In this document: positions 52,630 through 60,552 of the stretch, one piece after another
Numbering within the stretch: position 1 is the stretch's first letter
Layout of the letters: the number at the start of each line of letters is the position of its first letter
Assembly (NCBI GenBank): GCA_016177765.1
Contig: JACOUP010000002.1
Location: forward strand, 62,001 to 126,000
Direction of reading: 5' to 3'
DNA: 64,000 nt
Source of the DNA: Deltaproteobacteria bacterium
GTDB lineage: Bacteria; UBA10199; JACPAL01; JACOUP01
Position numbers and translations under genes: made by a program
Notes under the pieces: model-generated
Seen by the model: only the letters and a program-made list of their open reading frames with translations
What the model was told of the DNA's origin: nothing
Databases searched by the model: none

Positions 52630-52646
52630 TAGGGGCTCGCGTCGCC
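52630..52646. repeat. Left copy of a 17-bp inverted repeat flanking the ComEC-like gene
   Basis: TAGGGGCTCGCGTCGCC here is exactly complementary to 53732-53748. Together they bracket the gene at 52708-53670, directly after tRNA-Cys. The core belongs to the GTAGGGGC palindrome group. A CTCCA-CGGGC / GCCCG-A-TGGAG hairpin follows at about 52650-52673. Confidence 0.6.
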
Positions 52647-52707
52647 CCCTCCACGGGCAGAGCCCGATGGAGCCTCCCCCTCAACGCCGCTCTGCGGCTG
52701 TTTCTTC

Positions 52708-53670
52708 TTACTCGTTCTCCCCGGTTATGGAGTAACCTTTTTCGTTGACGTCGATTTCAATCGTCCCCATCTGGTCGGTTCGATAAGCCGGGATCCCCCT
52801 TTCTTCCAATCTTTTTAAAACAGCCGGGTGTGGATGGCCGTAGTCGTTTTCTTTCCCGACCGAAATAATGACCGCCTCCGGCTTGAGCGTCTTCAGGAAA
52901 TTTTCATGAGTACTGGTCTGACTTCCGTGGTGGCCCAGATGGAGCAGGTCGATGTCGCCAACCAGTTCCCCTAACCTGGTTTCCAGGTCGGTCGTCTCTG
53001 TGATTCCCGAGGGTCCGCCTCCGGTGAGATCCCCTGTCGTCAGATAGCGAAAATTGCCGAACTCAATCAACAGGACGGCAGAGCGACCGTTTTCATCCTC
53101 TTGGGGGAGGGTTAAGGAAAGGCCGTCTTCGTATTTTCCATTAATCAGGGGGGTCGAGATCGTCATTTCACCCAAAGGCCATTGCTGACCCGGAGGAATC
53201 TCCCGTCTCCACGGTCCGGTGAGTGAGCGATAACCGGCGTAAAACGCCTTATCCTCGGCGGAATTATTTCCCCGATCCCAAATGCCATCCGTTGGAACCC
53301 AGTCGTCATCCGTTCCGAGGGTCCCATCCCGGCCGGGTAACAGGTCGAAGAGCCCGCCAATATGGTCCCCGTCGTAATGGGAGACAAAAAGGAGGTCGAT
53401 TTTTCCGATCCCGGCCTCCTCCAGATACGGGATAATCCTGTTTTTGCCGGAGCCCAACGGGCCGGCATCGATCAAGACCGTTTTTCCTGAAAGAGAAATG
53501 AGGAGTGTGGCATCCCCCTGGCCAACATCGAGGGCAACGATCCTCAGAATGGCATCGGTTTTTCCGCTGTTGTCTCCAGTTTCGGAGGAACCAGAGGTTC
53601 TTTCCTGGGGAAGATCCGGGAGGGGGGAACAGGAGGAGAGCAGGACAAAAAGCAGAAAAAGTTTCTTCAT
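52708..53670 (-). CDS. ComEC-like MBL-fold lipoprotein
   Basis: The 320-residue protein has a lipoprotein signal (MKKLFLLFVLLSSC, Cys 14) and a metallo-beta-lactamase domain of the ComEC/Rec2 C-terminal type: ALDVGQGDATLLIS, LIDAGPLGSGKNR, VSHYDGDHIGGLFDLLPG, YLTTGDLTGGG, HLGHHGSQTST and ISVGKENDYGHPHPAVLKRL. It lacks the ComEC membrane channel, so it is a stand-alone secreted hydrolase, possibly a nuclease or phosphodiesterase. A Ca-like GTDDDW insertion lies after the HxxxDH motif. The gene is bracketed by inverted repeats. Confidence 0.88.
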   Translation of the reverse strand: MKKLFLLFVLLSSCSPLPDLPQERTSGSSETGDNSGKTDAILRIVALDVGQGDATLLISLSGKTVLIDAGPLGSGKNRIIPYLEEAGIGKIDLLFVSHYDGDHIGGLFDLLPGRDGTLGTDDDWVPTDGIWDRGNNSAEDKAFYAGYRSLTGPWRREIPPGQQWPLGEMTISTPLINGKYEDGLSLTLPQEDENGRSAVLLIEFGNFRYLTTGDLTGGGPSGITETTDLETRLGELVGDIDLLHLGHHGSQTSTHENFLKTLKPEAVIISVGKENDYGHPHPAVLKRLEERGIPAYRTDQMGTIEIDVNEKGYSITGENE

Positions 53671-53731
53671 GATCGTGAAAGAGATGCAAATAACGTGCCT
53701 TTAACGAACGGATGATAACAAGGTGGTTTGT

Positions 53732-53748
53732 GGCGACGCGAGCCCCTA
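53732..53748. repeat. Right copy of the 17-bp inverted repeat
   Basis: GGCGACGCGAGCCCCTA, the reverse complement of 52630-52646. Confidence 0.6.
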
Positions 53749-53755
53749 GAGAACA

Positions 53756-53790
53756 GTTCGAAAATCGAACCCACGGTTCGAAAAACGAAC
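53756..53790. promoter_or_regulatory. Two tandem 15-bp operator-like palindromes
   Basis: GTTCGAAAATCGAAC (53756-53770) and GTTCGAAAAACGAAC (53776-53790), start to start 20 bp apart. Both have perfect GTTCG/CGAAC arms and A-rich centres. Tandem, near-identical palindromes two helical turns apart are typical of a repressor operator. They lie upstream of the secreted-protein gene at 53977. Confidence 0.5.
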
Positions 53791-53795
53791 TCTTT

Positions 53796-53949
53796 CAAAT
53801 CATCAGGAGGGGATCCCCTTCCAGTACCGGGAGTCCATTCCGCTCCGGCCGCGGAATGTCTCCCTGCGGTCTCGGCCCCATATTTTGTGGGCCATAGGGT
53901 GATGGGGCCTGTGACAGCTACTTTCAGGGAATCCCCTCCTGATGATTTG
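53796..53949. repeat. 154-bp element with 23-bp terminal inverted repeats
   Basis: CAAATCATCAGGAGGGGAT plus CCCC (53796-53818) pairs with 53927-53949 at 22 of 23 positions. Inside are smaller hairpins (GGCCCCATATTTTGTGGGCC and CCGCTCCGGCCGCGG). It could be a MITE or a structured leader RNA of the following gene. With the operators it makes up the 306-bp gene-free gap 53671-53976. Confidence 0.65.
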
Positions 53950-53976
53950 GCACTTTATTTGCAGAAGACAAGAAAC

Positions 53977-54576
53977 ATGAAGCAGAATCTCTTATTGGTT
54001 GTTTTTATTTTTTTCACCTCGAACCTCTTGGCCGTTGACCGATCGGGGGGTCCGGATAACGAGCCAACCGTTCAGGAGGTTCAGGAGGCGGCCCTCCGGT
54101 ATACCGGTTCCAATCCGATGGAGTTGGAATCCTTGAAAAAAAAGGCAAGATGGTCTGCGGCAATGCCGAGGTTGCAGTTCGGCTACGCCAGGGAACTCAA
54201 AGATGTCATCAGTCTGTCCTCGAAAGACAGTGTGCAGGTCAGTGGCGGCAATGTCTTTATTGGCCCCGATGAGAATGATCTTTCGAAGAATTTTAACAGC
54301 GGGACCAGTGTGGATGTCCGCGCCGTCTGGTATCTGAACGAACTTGTTTTTAACAAGGACCTGTTGGATGTCGGGGTGGAACAGAGGAATTGGAACCGAG
54401 AGAGAAGCCGCATTGCGAGCGAGGTCGCAGAGCTCTACTATGCCCGCCGGAGGGTTCAGGAAGAAACTGTCAATAATGTCCACGGCCGGTGGCTGAAAAT
54501 TGCTGAATTGACGGCCCAGCTCGATGCCCTGACAGGGGGGTGGTTTAGTCAGCATCTGGGAAGGGCCCAACCATGA
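53977..54576 (+). CDS. Secreted protein with TolC-like helical segment
   Basis: From ATG 53977 the 199-residue product has a signal peptide (MKQNLLLVVFIFFTSNLLAV) and a sequence reminiscent of half an outer-membrane-factor protein: ESLKKKARWSAAMPRLQFGY, VRAVWYLNELVFNKDLLDVG, then a long helix SRIASEVAELYYARRRVQEE. It is far shorter than TolC (over 400), so it is either a small relative or a partial copy. Its last 4 bp overlap the next gene. Confidence 0.7.
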   Translation: MKQNLLLVVFIFFTSNLLAVDRSGGPDNEPTVQEVQEAALRYTGSNPMELESLKKKARWSAAMPRLQFGYARELKDVISLSSKDSVQVSGGNVFIGPDENDLSKNFNSGTSVDVRAVWYLNELVFNKDLLDVGVEQRNWNRERSRIASEVAELYYARRRVQEETVNNVHGRWLKIAELTAQLDALTGGWFSQHLGRAQP

Positions 54577-55682
54577 GGCGATGGCTGTTTTTGGTCTTCC
54601 TTTGGGTGAATCACCTTGTTTACGGCTGTGGGACCCCGGACATGACCCTCCGTTCACTTTCTTCGGACCAGCCGTATGTTTTGCAGGCAACCCCGATGCA
54701 GGAAGAGATCCCGCCGGATACCCTTTTTCATCTTTCCTTTTCACGCCCCCTGGATCTGGCGAGCATTGATGAGAAGGCGGTTTTGGTTGTTGAAGGGCAG
54801 TTCTCGTTTGAGCCGTACAAGAGTATGTCCAAGATGATCCAGGAGATTGAGGAGGGGAAGATTGCCTCTCATCCGGTCTTGAGACAGCTCTCTGAAGAGA
54901 AATCAAAACTGGCGATTCAACCCAGGATCCCGCTCCAACCGGGGGCATGGTATTCCCTGGTGGTGACTTCCAGACTCATGACGGAGGATCAGTTTTCTTT
55001 TAATCAAACCCCGGCCGATTCAGCCACCCCGTTTGTCAAGTATTACTATGTCCTGGAAGAGGGGGCCTCCCCGAAAGGCTCTGGGGGAAAGGCCCCGGCG
55101 GGAAACCTCACCGGTTCCTCCTCGACCTCATCAAAATCCTCCCCCGACCGTCCCCCCCCTCAAGTCACACTGAACGAAATCTATTATGATGCCGTCGGGA
55201 GCGATACCGATGGGGTCTTGTTTGTGGAGTTGAAGGGGAAGGAAGGGGAAGATCTCTCCGACCTTCAGGTTCTTTTTGTGAATGGGGATGATGGCAAGAT
55301 TAGTGACAGTTTTGTCCTGCCGAGCGGGTCGGTTATCAAAGAAGGGGGTCTTTTTGTGATTGCCGACAGTTCTACCGGGAGTTCTACTTCCAGCCGCGTG
55401 ACGACTTATGACTTTCTGGATAATTTTGATCCCCAGAACGGTCCCGATGCGGTTCAGCTCGTTTTTAATGGAGAGATCCTGGATGCCTTGGCCTATGGTC
55501 CCGTGACAGTCACAACGGCTGAAAACGGCCTGTCCCTCGTTGAAGGGAGTCCAGCCGTTCCGGTCCCTTCCGGCCACAGCCTTTCCAGGACTGAGGGGGC
55601 GGCCGATACGAATGACAATTCGGTCGATTTTGTGGAAAATACGATCCCTTCTCCGGGTACCAGTGCTGTGACGAGAAAGTAG
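54573..55682 (+). CDS. Surface lipoprotein with Ig-like (SbsA) and lamin-tail domains
   Basis: The 369-residue product has a lipoprotein-like signal (RRWLFLVFLWVNHLVYGC), an N-terminal Big_5/SbsA Ig-like domain (EIPPDTLFHLSFSRPLDLAS, LQPGAWYSLVV), a Ser/Gly/Pro linker, and a C-terminal lamin-tail domain (VTLNEIYYDAVGSDTDGVLF, LDNFDPQNGPDAVQLVFNGE). Such secreted LTD proteins are surface or nuclease-associated. A near-copy of the 15-bp unit (GGGTG-AAT-CACCT at 54604) lies in the signal peptide. Confidence 0.82.
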   Translation: MRRWLFLVFLWVNHLVYGCGTPDMTLRSLSSDQPYVLQATPMQEEIPPDTLFHLSFSRPLDLASIDEKAVLVVEGQFSFEPYKSMSKMIQEIEEGKIASHPVLRQLSEEKSKLAIQPRIPLQPGAWYSLVVTSRLMTEDQFSFNQTPADSATPFVKYYYVLEEGASPKGSGGKAPAGNLTGSSSTSSKSSPDRPPPQVTLNEIYYDAVGSDTDGVLFVELKGKEGEDLSDLQVLFVNGDDGKISDSFVLPSGSVIKEGGLFVIADSSTGSSTSSRVTTYDFLDNFDPQNGPDAVQLVFNGEILDALAYGPVTVTTAENGLSLVEGSPAVPVPSGHSLSRTEGAADTNDNSVDFVENTIPSPGTSAVTRK

Positions 55683-55712
55683 AATATGAAGTTGACTAAA
55701 GAACACAGACTT

Positions 55713-56570
55713 TTAGTCCTTAAAAAAAATCCCGATAGCGGTCCCCACCAGAAAAAGGATCGAAACAACCCCATTCGCGGTAAAGAAAGCGGCATTCACA
55801 CGGGAGAGGTTGTCCGGTTTGACGAGCCGGTGTTGGTAGAAAAGGAAAAAACCGATCAGAAGATTTGCCCCGTAATAAGTCCAGCCCATCCCTGTCAGCA
55901 GGCCAAAAAAGATCAGAAGCAGGAAGGTCAGAAGGTGCAAGAGGCTTGAAAGATGAAGCGCGTTGGAAAGGCCAAGCCGGACCACCAGGGAATGAAGCCC
56001 CGATTTTTTGTCGAACTCGTAGTCCTGGGTGGCATAGATGATGTCGAAGCTAGCGACCCAAAAAAGGACGGCGATCCCTAAAACAACCGGCTTCCAGGAC
56101 CACTCTCCCGTAACGGCGAGCCAGGAGCCGACAGGGGAGATCCCCAAACCGAGGCCCAGGAAAAAATGGGAGAGAGAGGTAAAACGCTTTGTGATGGAAT
56201 AAAAGAGGATGATGGTGAGGGCGACAGGGGAGAGGAAAAAACAGAGCCGGTTGATGAAAAATGTGACGGCCGCAAAGAAGAGAGAAGAGACAACAAAAAA
56301 AGCAAAGACCTGTTTCTTGGAAAGGATTTTTTGGGGGATTTCCCTCATTTGAGTGCGCGGGTTTTGGGCGTCAATGTCGGAATCAACGAGGCGGTTGAAG
56401 GCCATCGCTGAGGATCGGGCCAGGATCATGGCGACGACGATCAAGAAAAAAGTGCGGAGCGGTGGGAACCCATGAGCCGCTACGAGCATCGAGGAGAGGG
56501 CGAACGGGAGGGCAAATAGGGAGTGGGAAAATTTAATGAGGGAAAAGTAGTTTTTTAATTTTAAAATCAT
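55713..56570 (-). CDS. mqnP: UbiA-family prenyltransferase, menaquinone (MqnP-like)
   Basis: The 285-residue integral membrane prenyltransferase has Asp-rich motif 1 FNRLVDSDIDAQNPRTQMRE (about residues 58-77) and motif 2 YATQDYEFDKKSGLHSL (about 180), with about nine helices. UbiA-type enzymes attach the polyprenyl chain to an aromatic acid. Being the last gene of an operon with mqnX, ubiD, menG and ubiX, it should prenylate 1,4-dihydroxy-6-naphthoate in the futalosine route. Its ATG overlaps the ubiX stop (ATGA). Confidence 0.9.
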   Translation of the reverse strand: MILKLKNYFSLIKFSHSLFALPFALSSMLVAAHGFPPLRTFFLIVVAMILARSSAMAFNRLVDSDIDAQNPRTQMREIPQKILSKKQVFAFFVVSSLFFAAVTFFINRLCFFLSPVALTIILFYSITKRFTSLSHFFLGLGLGISPVGSWLAVTGEWSWKPVVLGIAVLFWVASFDIIYATQDYEFDKKSGLHSLVVRLGLSNALHLSSLLHLLTFLLLIFFGLLTGMGWTYYGANLLIGFFLFYQHRLVKPDNLSRVNAAFFTANGVVSILFLVGTAIGIFFKD

Positions 56571-57112
56571 GACCCGTAACGGGGGCGGAGATTATTTTCA
56601 ACCCCCATATGGTCTAAGACTCTGGCAACGACGGTATCAACCGCCTCTTCGAGGGTTTTAGGCTTGCTGTAGAAGGAGGGGATTGCCGGGATGATAATCG
56701 CCCCGGCCAGGGCCAGGAGACGGATGTTTTCAATATGGATCAGGCTCCAAGGGGTTTCCCTCGGGACTAAAATTATTTTTCGGTGTTCCTTAAAAAAAAC
56801 ATCAGCTGTTCTGGAGAGCAGATCATCCGAAAAACCGTGGGCGATTCGGCCGATCATCCCCATGCTGGAGGGGATAACGACCAGTTGGTCATATTTTGCG
56901 GAGCCGCTGGCAAACGGGGCGGTAAAGTCGCGCGGGCCAAAGATAGGACGGTCATAACGGTTGTAACTGATCCCCAATTCCTCCTCAGCGATCTTGTGGG
57001 CATTTTCGGAGATGACCAGTGAGACTTCATGCGAGGTGGTGGCGAGACCTTCAAGCAGACGCTTCGGGTAGATTGCCCCGCTCGCGCCACTGATGCCGAC
57101 GACAATCTTCAC
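56567..57112 (-). CDS. ubiX: Flavin prenyltransferase UbiX (MqnM role)
   Basis: UbiX makes prenylated FMN, the cofactor of UbiD decarboxylases. The 181-residue protein shows VGISGASGAIYPKRLLEGL, LVISENAHKIAEEELG, VVIPSSMGMIGRIAHGFSDD and ILVPRETPWSLIHIENI. Overlaps of 4 bp on both sides place it tightly in the menaquinone operon. The ubiD homologue two genes upstream is its expected client. Confidence 0.95.
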   Translation of the reverse strand: MKIVVGISGASGAIYPKRLLEGLATTSHEVSLVISENAHKIAEEELGISYNRYDRPIFGPRDFTAPFASGSAKYDQLVVIPSSMGMIGRIAHGFSDDLLSRTADVFFKEHRKIILVPRETPWSLIHIENIRLLALAGAIIIPAIPSFYSKPKTLEEAVDTVVARVLDHMGVENNLRPRYGS

Positions 57113-57801
57113 GAAGCCCTCTCTGCCGTAATCAGTGTGGAGACGCCGCCGCTTTGAAGGGTGATATCGACCTTGATGAACCCTTGAGTGTGCAACAATC
57201 CCCGATACTCAGTGGAGGTGTAGAACTCCTTGACGGAATCATGGAGGTATTTGTAGGCGTTTTTATGCCGTGAAACGAGTCGGCCTATGATCGGGATCAG
57301 GGTGTGACCATAGGTGGCATGAAAGAGACGGCTGACCCATCGGTCCGGCCTGAAAAATTCGAGGATGACGAGCCTCCCACCCGGTTTGATCACACGGTAA
57401 AGTTCGGCCAACGCCTTTGGATTATCGTCGATGTTTCTCATCCCGTAGGCGCACATCGCCCCATCGAAGCTTCGATCCTTGAAAGGGAGGGCGAGACCAT
57501 CCCCACAAAACGGGCGGATCTGATTCTGACAACGAAAGGGGATCCGTTTTTTCCCCTCATTGAGCATTTCTTCGGAAAAATCGACGGCATCGATCTGAAC
57601 CGTGTCATTCTTTCTGCAGAGTTCGAGCGACATTGAAAGGGTCCCGGCACAGAGGTCCAGCACGCGGGCAAATTGCGGTGAGGTCAGAGGACTGACCGCC
57701 TGACGGCGCCACTGTCGATCGACCGAAAATGAAAGAAGACTGTTCAAGAGGTCATATTTCGGGGCGATGCGGCTGAAGAGTTCTCTCACTTCGGTGGACA
57801 T
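57109..57801 (-). CDS. menG: Demethylmenaquinone methyltransferase (UbiE/MenG)
   Basis: Class I SAM-dependent methyltransferase for the last step of menaquinone synthesis. From ATG 57801 it is 230 residues: FSRIAPKYDLLNSLLSFSVD, SAM site VLDLCAGTLSMSLELCRK, GDGLALPFKDRSFDGAMCAY, GMRNIDDNPKALAELYRVIK and PGGRLVILEF. The usual glycine-rich LDLAxGTG has S in place of the last G, a small change. The start is 1 bp after the ubiD stop, with GGGGAT upstream. Confidence 0.93.
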   Translation of the reverse strand: MSTEVRELFSRIAPKYDLLNSLLSFSVDRQWRRQAVSPLTSPQFARVLDLCAGTLSMSLELCRKNDTVQIDAVDFSEEMLNEGKKRIPFRCQNQIRPFCGDGLALPFKDRSFDGAMCAYGMRNIDDNPKALAELYRVIKPGGRLVILEFFRPDRWVSRLFHATYGHTLIPIIGRLVSRHKNAYKYLHDSVKEFYTSTEYRGLLHTQGFIKVDITLQSGGVSTLITAERAS

Positions 57802-57802
57802 T

Positions 57803-59287
57803 TTATTTGATCCCCAATTTTGTCCAGAGGGCATCGATCTTTGTTTTGACCTCCGGACTCATCTGGATGACGTCAGGCCATTCACGGCATCCCGGCTCGT
57901 CTTTCCATTTTCGGGTCCCGTCGATCCCTATTTTGGAACCGACTCCAAATGTGGGAGAGGCATGGTCGAGCGCATCGGTCGCCCCCTCGGAAAATAGAAA
58001 ATCTCTTTTGGGGTCTAGATTGGCGGTAAGGTGCCAGGTGACCTCCTTCAAATTTTGGACATTGACATCGTGATCGACAACAACAACGCATTTGGTGAAC
58101 ATCAATTGTCCGGTTCCCCAAAGGGAATGCATGATCTTTCGGGCATGGCCGGGGTACCCCTTCTTGATCGAAACAATTGCCAGATTATGAAAGGCCCCTT
58201 CAATCGGGAGGTGCATATCAACAATCTCCGGAAAGGTTGTTCGTAGAAGCGGGAGAAAAATCCGTTCGGTCGCCTTGCCGAGATAGGCATCCTCCATCGG
58301 CGGCGGACCGACGATGGTCGAGGGGAAGATAGCCTCCTTGCGGTGGGTGATCGCCGTCACATGAAAGAGTGGGTAGTTATCGGTGAGTGAGTAGTAACCG
58401 GTATGGTCGCCAAACGGTCCCTCCTTCACCGGAGACTCTGTTGGGTCAACAAATCCTTCGATGACAAAATCGGCATCGGCCGGGACCTCAAGGTCGATCG
58501 TTTTACATTTGACCATCTCGAACCCTTTTTTCCTCAAAAAACCGGCAAAAAGAATCTCGTCCATCATGTCCGGCAGTGGGGCACTTCCGGCATAGGTCAG
58601 GACCGGGTCCCCTCCGAGAAATACCGCCACATCAATCTTCTTTTTGATCTCTTTGTATTTGTCGAAATGTCGGGAGCCGACCTTGTGGATCTGCCAGTGC
58701 ATGGCGGTTGTTTTTTCGTCAAAGATCTGAATCCGGTAGAGGCCGACGTTACGGATCCCTGTTTCCGGGTCTTTGGTGATCACATTCCCAAGGGTGATAT
58801 ATGGCCCACCATCCCCGGGCCAACACTTGGGGATCGGCAATCGGTAAAGATTGGGCGGGTCGATCACCACCTCCTGACAGGGGTGATTCACCCCAGCCCC
58901 GCGCGAAACAGATTTTGGGGTGAAAGAGGCGAGTTTCACCAGTTCCGGGAGCATTTTTAGTTTCTCCATGAAACCAGAAGGGGGTTTTGTCTTTAAAAGT
59001 TCTTCAATTTGTTTCGCGATCTCTTCCACGGACTCCACCCCCAGGGCCCAGGCCATCCGTTGTTCGCTTCCGTACATATTCATCAGGACCGGAAATTCCG
59101 ATTTTTTATCCTTCCCATCCGGGCCGCGGTGGATCACATTTTCAAAGAGGAGGGCAGGGCCACCCTTTTTGACGACACGGTCGGCGACCTCCGTTAATTC
59201 CAGTTCCGCCCTCAGAGGCTCACGGATTCGTAAAAGTTCGTTCTTGGACTCTAAAAATTGAACGAAATCCTTTAGTGAGTGGTACAT
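57803..59287 (-). CDS. mqnL: UbiD-family decarboxylase (MqnL role)
   Basis: Prenyl-FMN-dependent decarboxylase, 494 residues. Visible are LFENVIHRGPDG, a metal/prFMN region RNVGLYRIQIFDEKTTAMHW, FAGFLRKKGFEMVKCKTIDL, VIEGFVDPTESPVKEGPFGD, HTGYYS (E-R-E type centre nearby), and HLPIEGAFHNLAIVSIKKGY. In the futalosine pathway MqnL removes the carboxylate from the prenylated naphthoate. A 15-bp repeat unit is read in frame in SRGAGVNHPCQEVV, where most UbiD have only xGPCQEVV, indicating a short insertion. It overlaps mqnX by 16 bp. Confidence 0.92.
   Translation of the reverse strand: MYHSLKDFVQFLESKNELLRIREPLRAELELTEVADRVVKKGGPALLFENVIHRGPDGKDKKSEFPVLMNMYGSEQRMAWALGVESVEEIAKQIEELLKTKPPSGFMEKLKMLPELVKLASFTPKSVSRGAGVNHPCQEVVIDPPNLYRLPIPKCWPGDGGPYITLGNVITKDPETGIRNVGLYRIQIFDEKTTAMHWQIHKVGSRHFDKYKEIKKKIDVAVFLGGDPVLTYAGSAPLPDMMDEILFAGFLRKKGFEMVKCKTIDLEVPADADFVIEGFVDPTESPVKEGPFGDHTGYYSLTDNYPLFHVTAITHRKEAIFPSTIVGPPPMEDAYLGKATERIFLPLLRTTFPEIVDMHLPIEGAFHNLAIVSIKKGYPGHARKIMHSLWGTGQLMFTKCVVVVDHDVNVQNLKEVTWHLTANLDPKRDFLFSEGATDALDHASPTFGVGSKIGIDGTRKWKDEPGCREWPDVIQMSPEVKTKIDALWTKLGIK
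58881..58893. repeat. 15-bp unit in frame in mqnL (ubiD)
   Basis: A perfect GGGTG-ATT-CACCC, encoding GVNH just before the conserved PCQEVV on the minus strand. Confidence 0.75.
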
Positions 59288-60543
59288 AAAGTTTTCCCGT
59301 TGATCATCATGAAGGAGACTTTTTCTGTCTCGAACAATGCCTTGAATGGATCGGTTGACCGGAGCGGCAGACCGATAATATCTGCCTTCTTCCCCGGTTC
59401 AAGGCTCCCTGACTCTTTTTCTCGGAGTAGCGCCTTTGCCCCGTTGAGGGTTGCCATTTTCAGGATCTCGTCATCCGGCATCTTTGTCTTCTCCCGAAGC
59501 AGTTTCATTTCCCAGAGCATCGATAACTTTTCGTTGGAGGCGAGGCTGTCGGTGCCGAGGGCCACCGTCACCCCGGCCTCCTTCAACTCCTCCAGCGGAA
59601 AACGCCGGTGGCCGAAGTATCGGTGACTCCCGGGACAGTGGATAACAGAGCTTTCTCCCTTCTGCAAGAGACGTATTTCCTCAGGTGTCAGGGTGTTCCC
59701 ATGCACAATCAAAAGATTTTTGGTCAGCCGGTGGTGGGCCGCCAGCCACTGGATCGGTGACGTCCGGGGAAATAGAAGACTCCCATCCCGTTCAGTCACC
59801 AGCTCCGCAAGCGGCCCCGATCGGTTTCTAAAAAATTGGTCTTCTTCTTCAGATTCCAGCAGGTGGATCGAAACCAATCCTTCCGCTGTCTCCAAAATCT
59901 TTTCGGTGGCGTGGGGATGAACGGAATAAAAAGAATGGGGTGTCAGGTAGATCTCCCCCTCCTGACCGATCAGGCTCTCAATCTTCCAGTTCATCGCCTT
60001 GGCGAAACCGGCCCGAGCCCTCTCCTCCGTCGGGCCGATCACTTCAACGAAGGTGACTGTCCGGAAGGCAATGGCATGGAGACAATCGGGCGGAAGGTCC
60101 GAGCTCAGATGAAGCGCCGCCGTGGTGACACCGCTTTCCAACAAAGCCTGCGCCGATTTTTTGGCTCGAGCGGTTAATTCATTTTGTGAGCTTTTCCCTT
60201 GCAGGGTGATCATTGTTCGAACCCACTGTGTAAAACTCTTCCCCCCCTCACCCTTACCCTCTCCCGCCAGGGGAGAGGGGATATTTTGGAGTAAATTATC
60301 CCCTCCCTTGATGGGAGGGGATGAAGGGGAGGGTGACAGTTGAAAAAATTCAAGATGGGCATGGGCGTTGATCAATCCGGGAAGAAGGATCGTTTCGGGA
60401 AGTTCCACAACCTTTTCTTCCGGACGCCGGATAATTTCTTGCGCCCCTCCCACTTCTTCGATAATATCCCCACGCACCCGGATCGCCCCGTTTTTGATCG
60501 GTGGGACGTTGACCGGCAAGATCCAGGGGGCCTTAAGGAGCAT
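59272..60543 (-). CDS. mqnX: Aminodeoxyfutalosine deaminase (MqnX-like amidohydrolase)
   Basis: Zinc amidohydrolase of the TrzN/SAH-deaminase group: LPGLINAHAHLEFF (metal HxH), SIHLLESEEEDQFFR, LLIVHGNTLTPEEI, SVIHCPGSHRYFGH and VTVALGTDSLASNEKLSMLW. In bacteria lacking MqnF/futalosine hydrolase, this group deaminates aminodeoxyfutalosine; the operon context strongly supports that role. ATG 60543 gives the normal first strand (LLKAPWILPVNVPPIKNGAI); longer starts would run into gpsA. About 30 residues after HAHLEFF (SPSPSSPPIKGGD ... SPLAGEGKGEGG) come from the repeat at 60241-60336. The gene is divergent from gpsA with only 9 bp between start codons. Confidence 0.85.
   Translation of the reverse strand: MLLKAPWILPVNVPPIKNGAIRVRGDIIEEVGGAQEIIRRPEEKVVELPETILLPGLINAHAHLEFFQLSPSPSSPPIKGGDNLLQNIPSPLAGEGKGEGGKSFTQWVRTMITLQGKSSQNELTARAKKSAQALLESGVTTAALHLSSDLPPDCLHAIAFRTVTFVEVIGPTEERARAGFAKAMNWKIESLIGQEGEIYLTPHSFYSVHPHATEKILETAEGLVSIHLLESEEEDQFFRNRSGPLAELVTERDGSLLFPRTSPIQWLAAHHRLTKNLLIVHGNTLTPEEIRLLQKGESSVIHCPGSHRYFGHRRFPLEELKEAGVTVALGTDSLASNEKLSMLWEMKLLREKTKMPDDEILKMATLNGAKALLREKESGSLEPGKKADIIGLPLRSTDPFKALFETEKVSFMMINGKTLCTTH
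60241..60336. repeat. Compound G/C-rich palindromic repeat inside mqnX
   Basis: Module 2 (60241-60280, CCCTCACCCTTACCCTCTCC ... GGGGAGAGGGG) and module 1 (60300-60335), joined by an AT-rich 19-bp spacer. Module 1 is 35/36 identical to the ctaA copy. The order of modules is opposite to that in ctaA. Confidence 0.78.
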
Positions 60544-60552
60544 GAGGACTTC

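Noticed and set aside
53160-53180. Additional 15-bp repeat unit in the ComEC-like gene (TTCACCCAAAGG)
   Set aside because: Only the right half matches; the left GGGTG arm is absent and the residues are plausible coding sequence.
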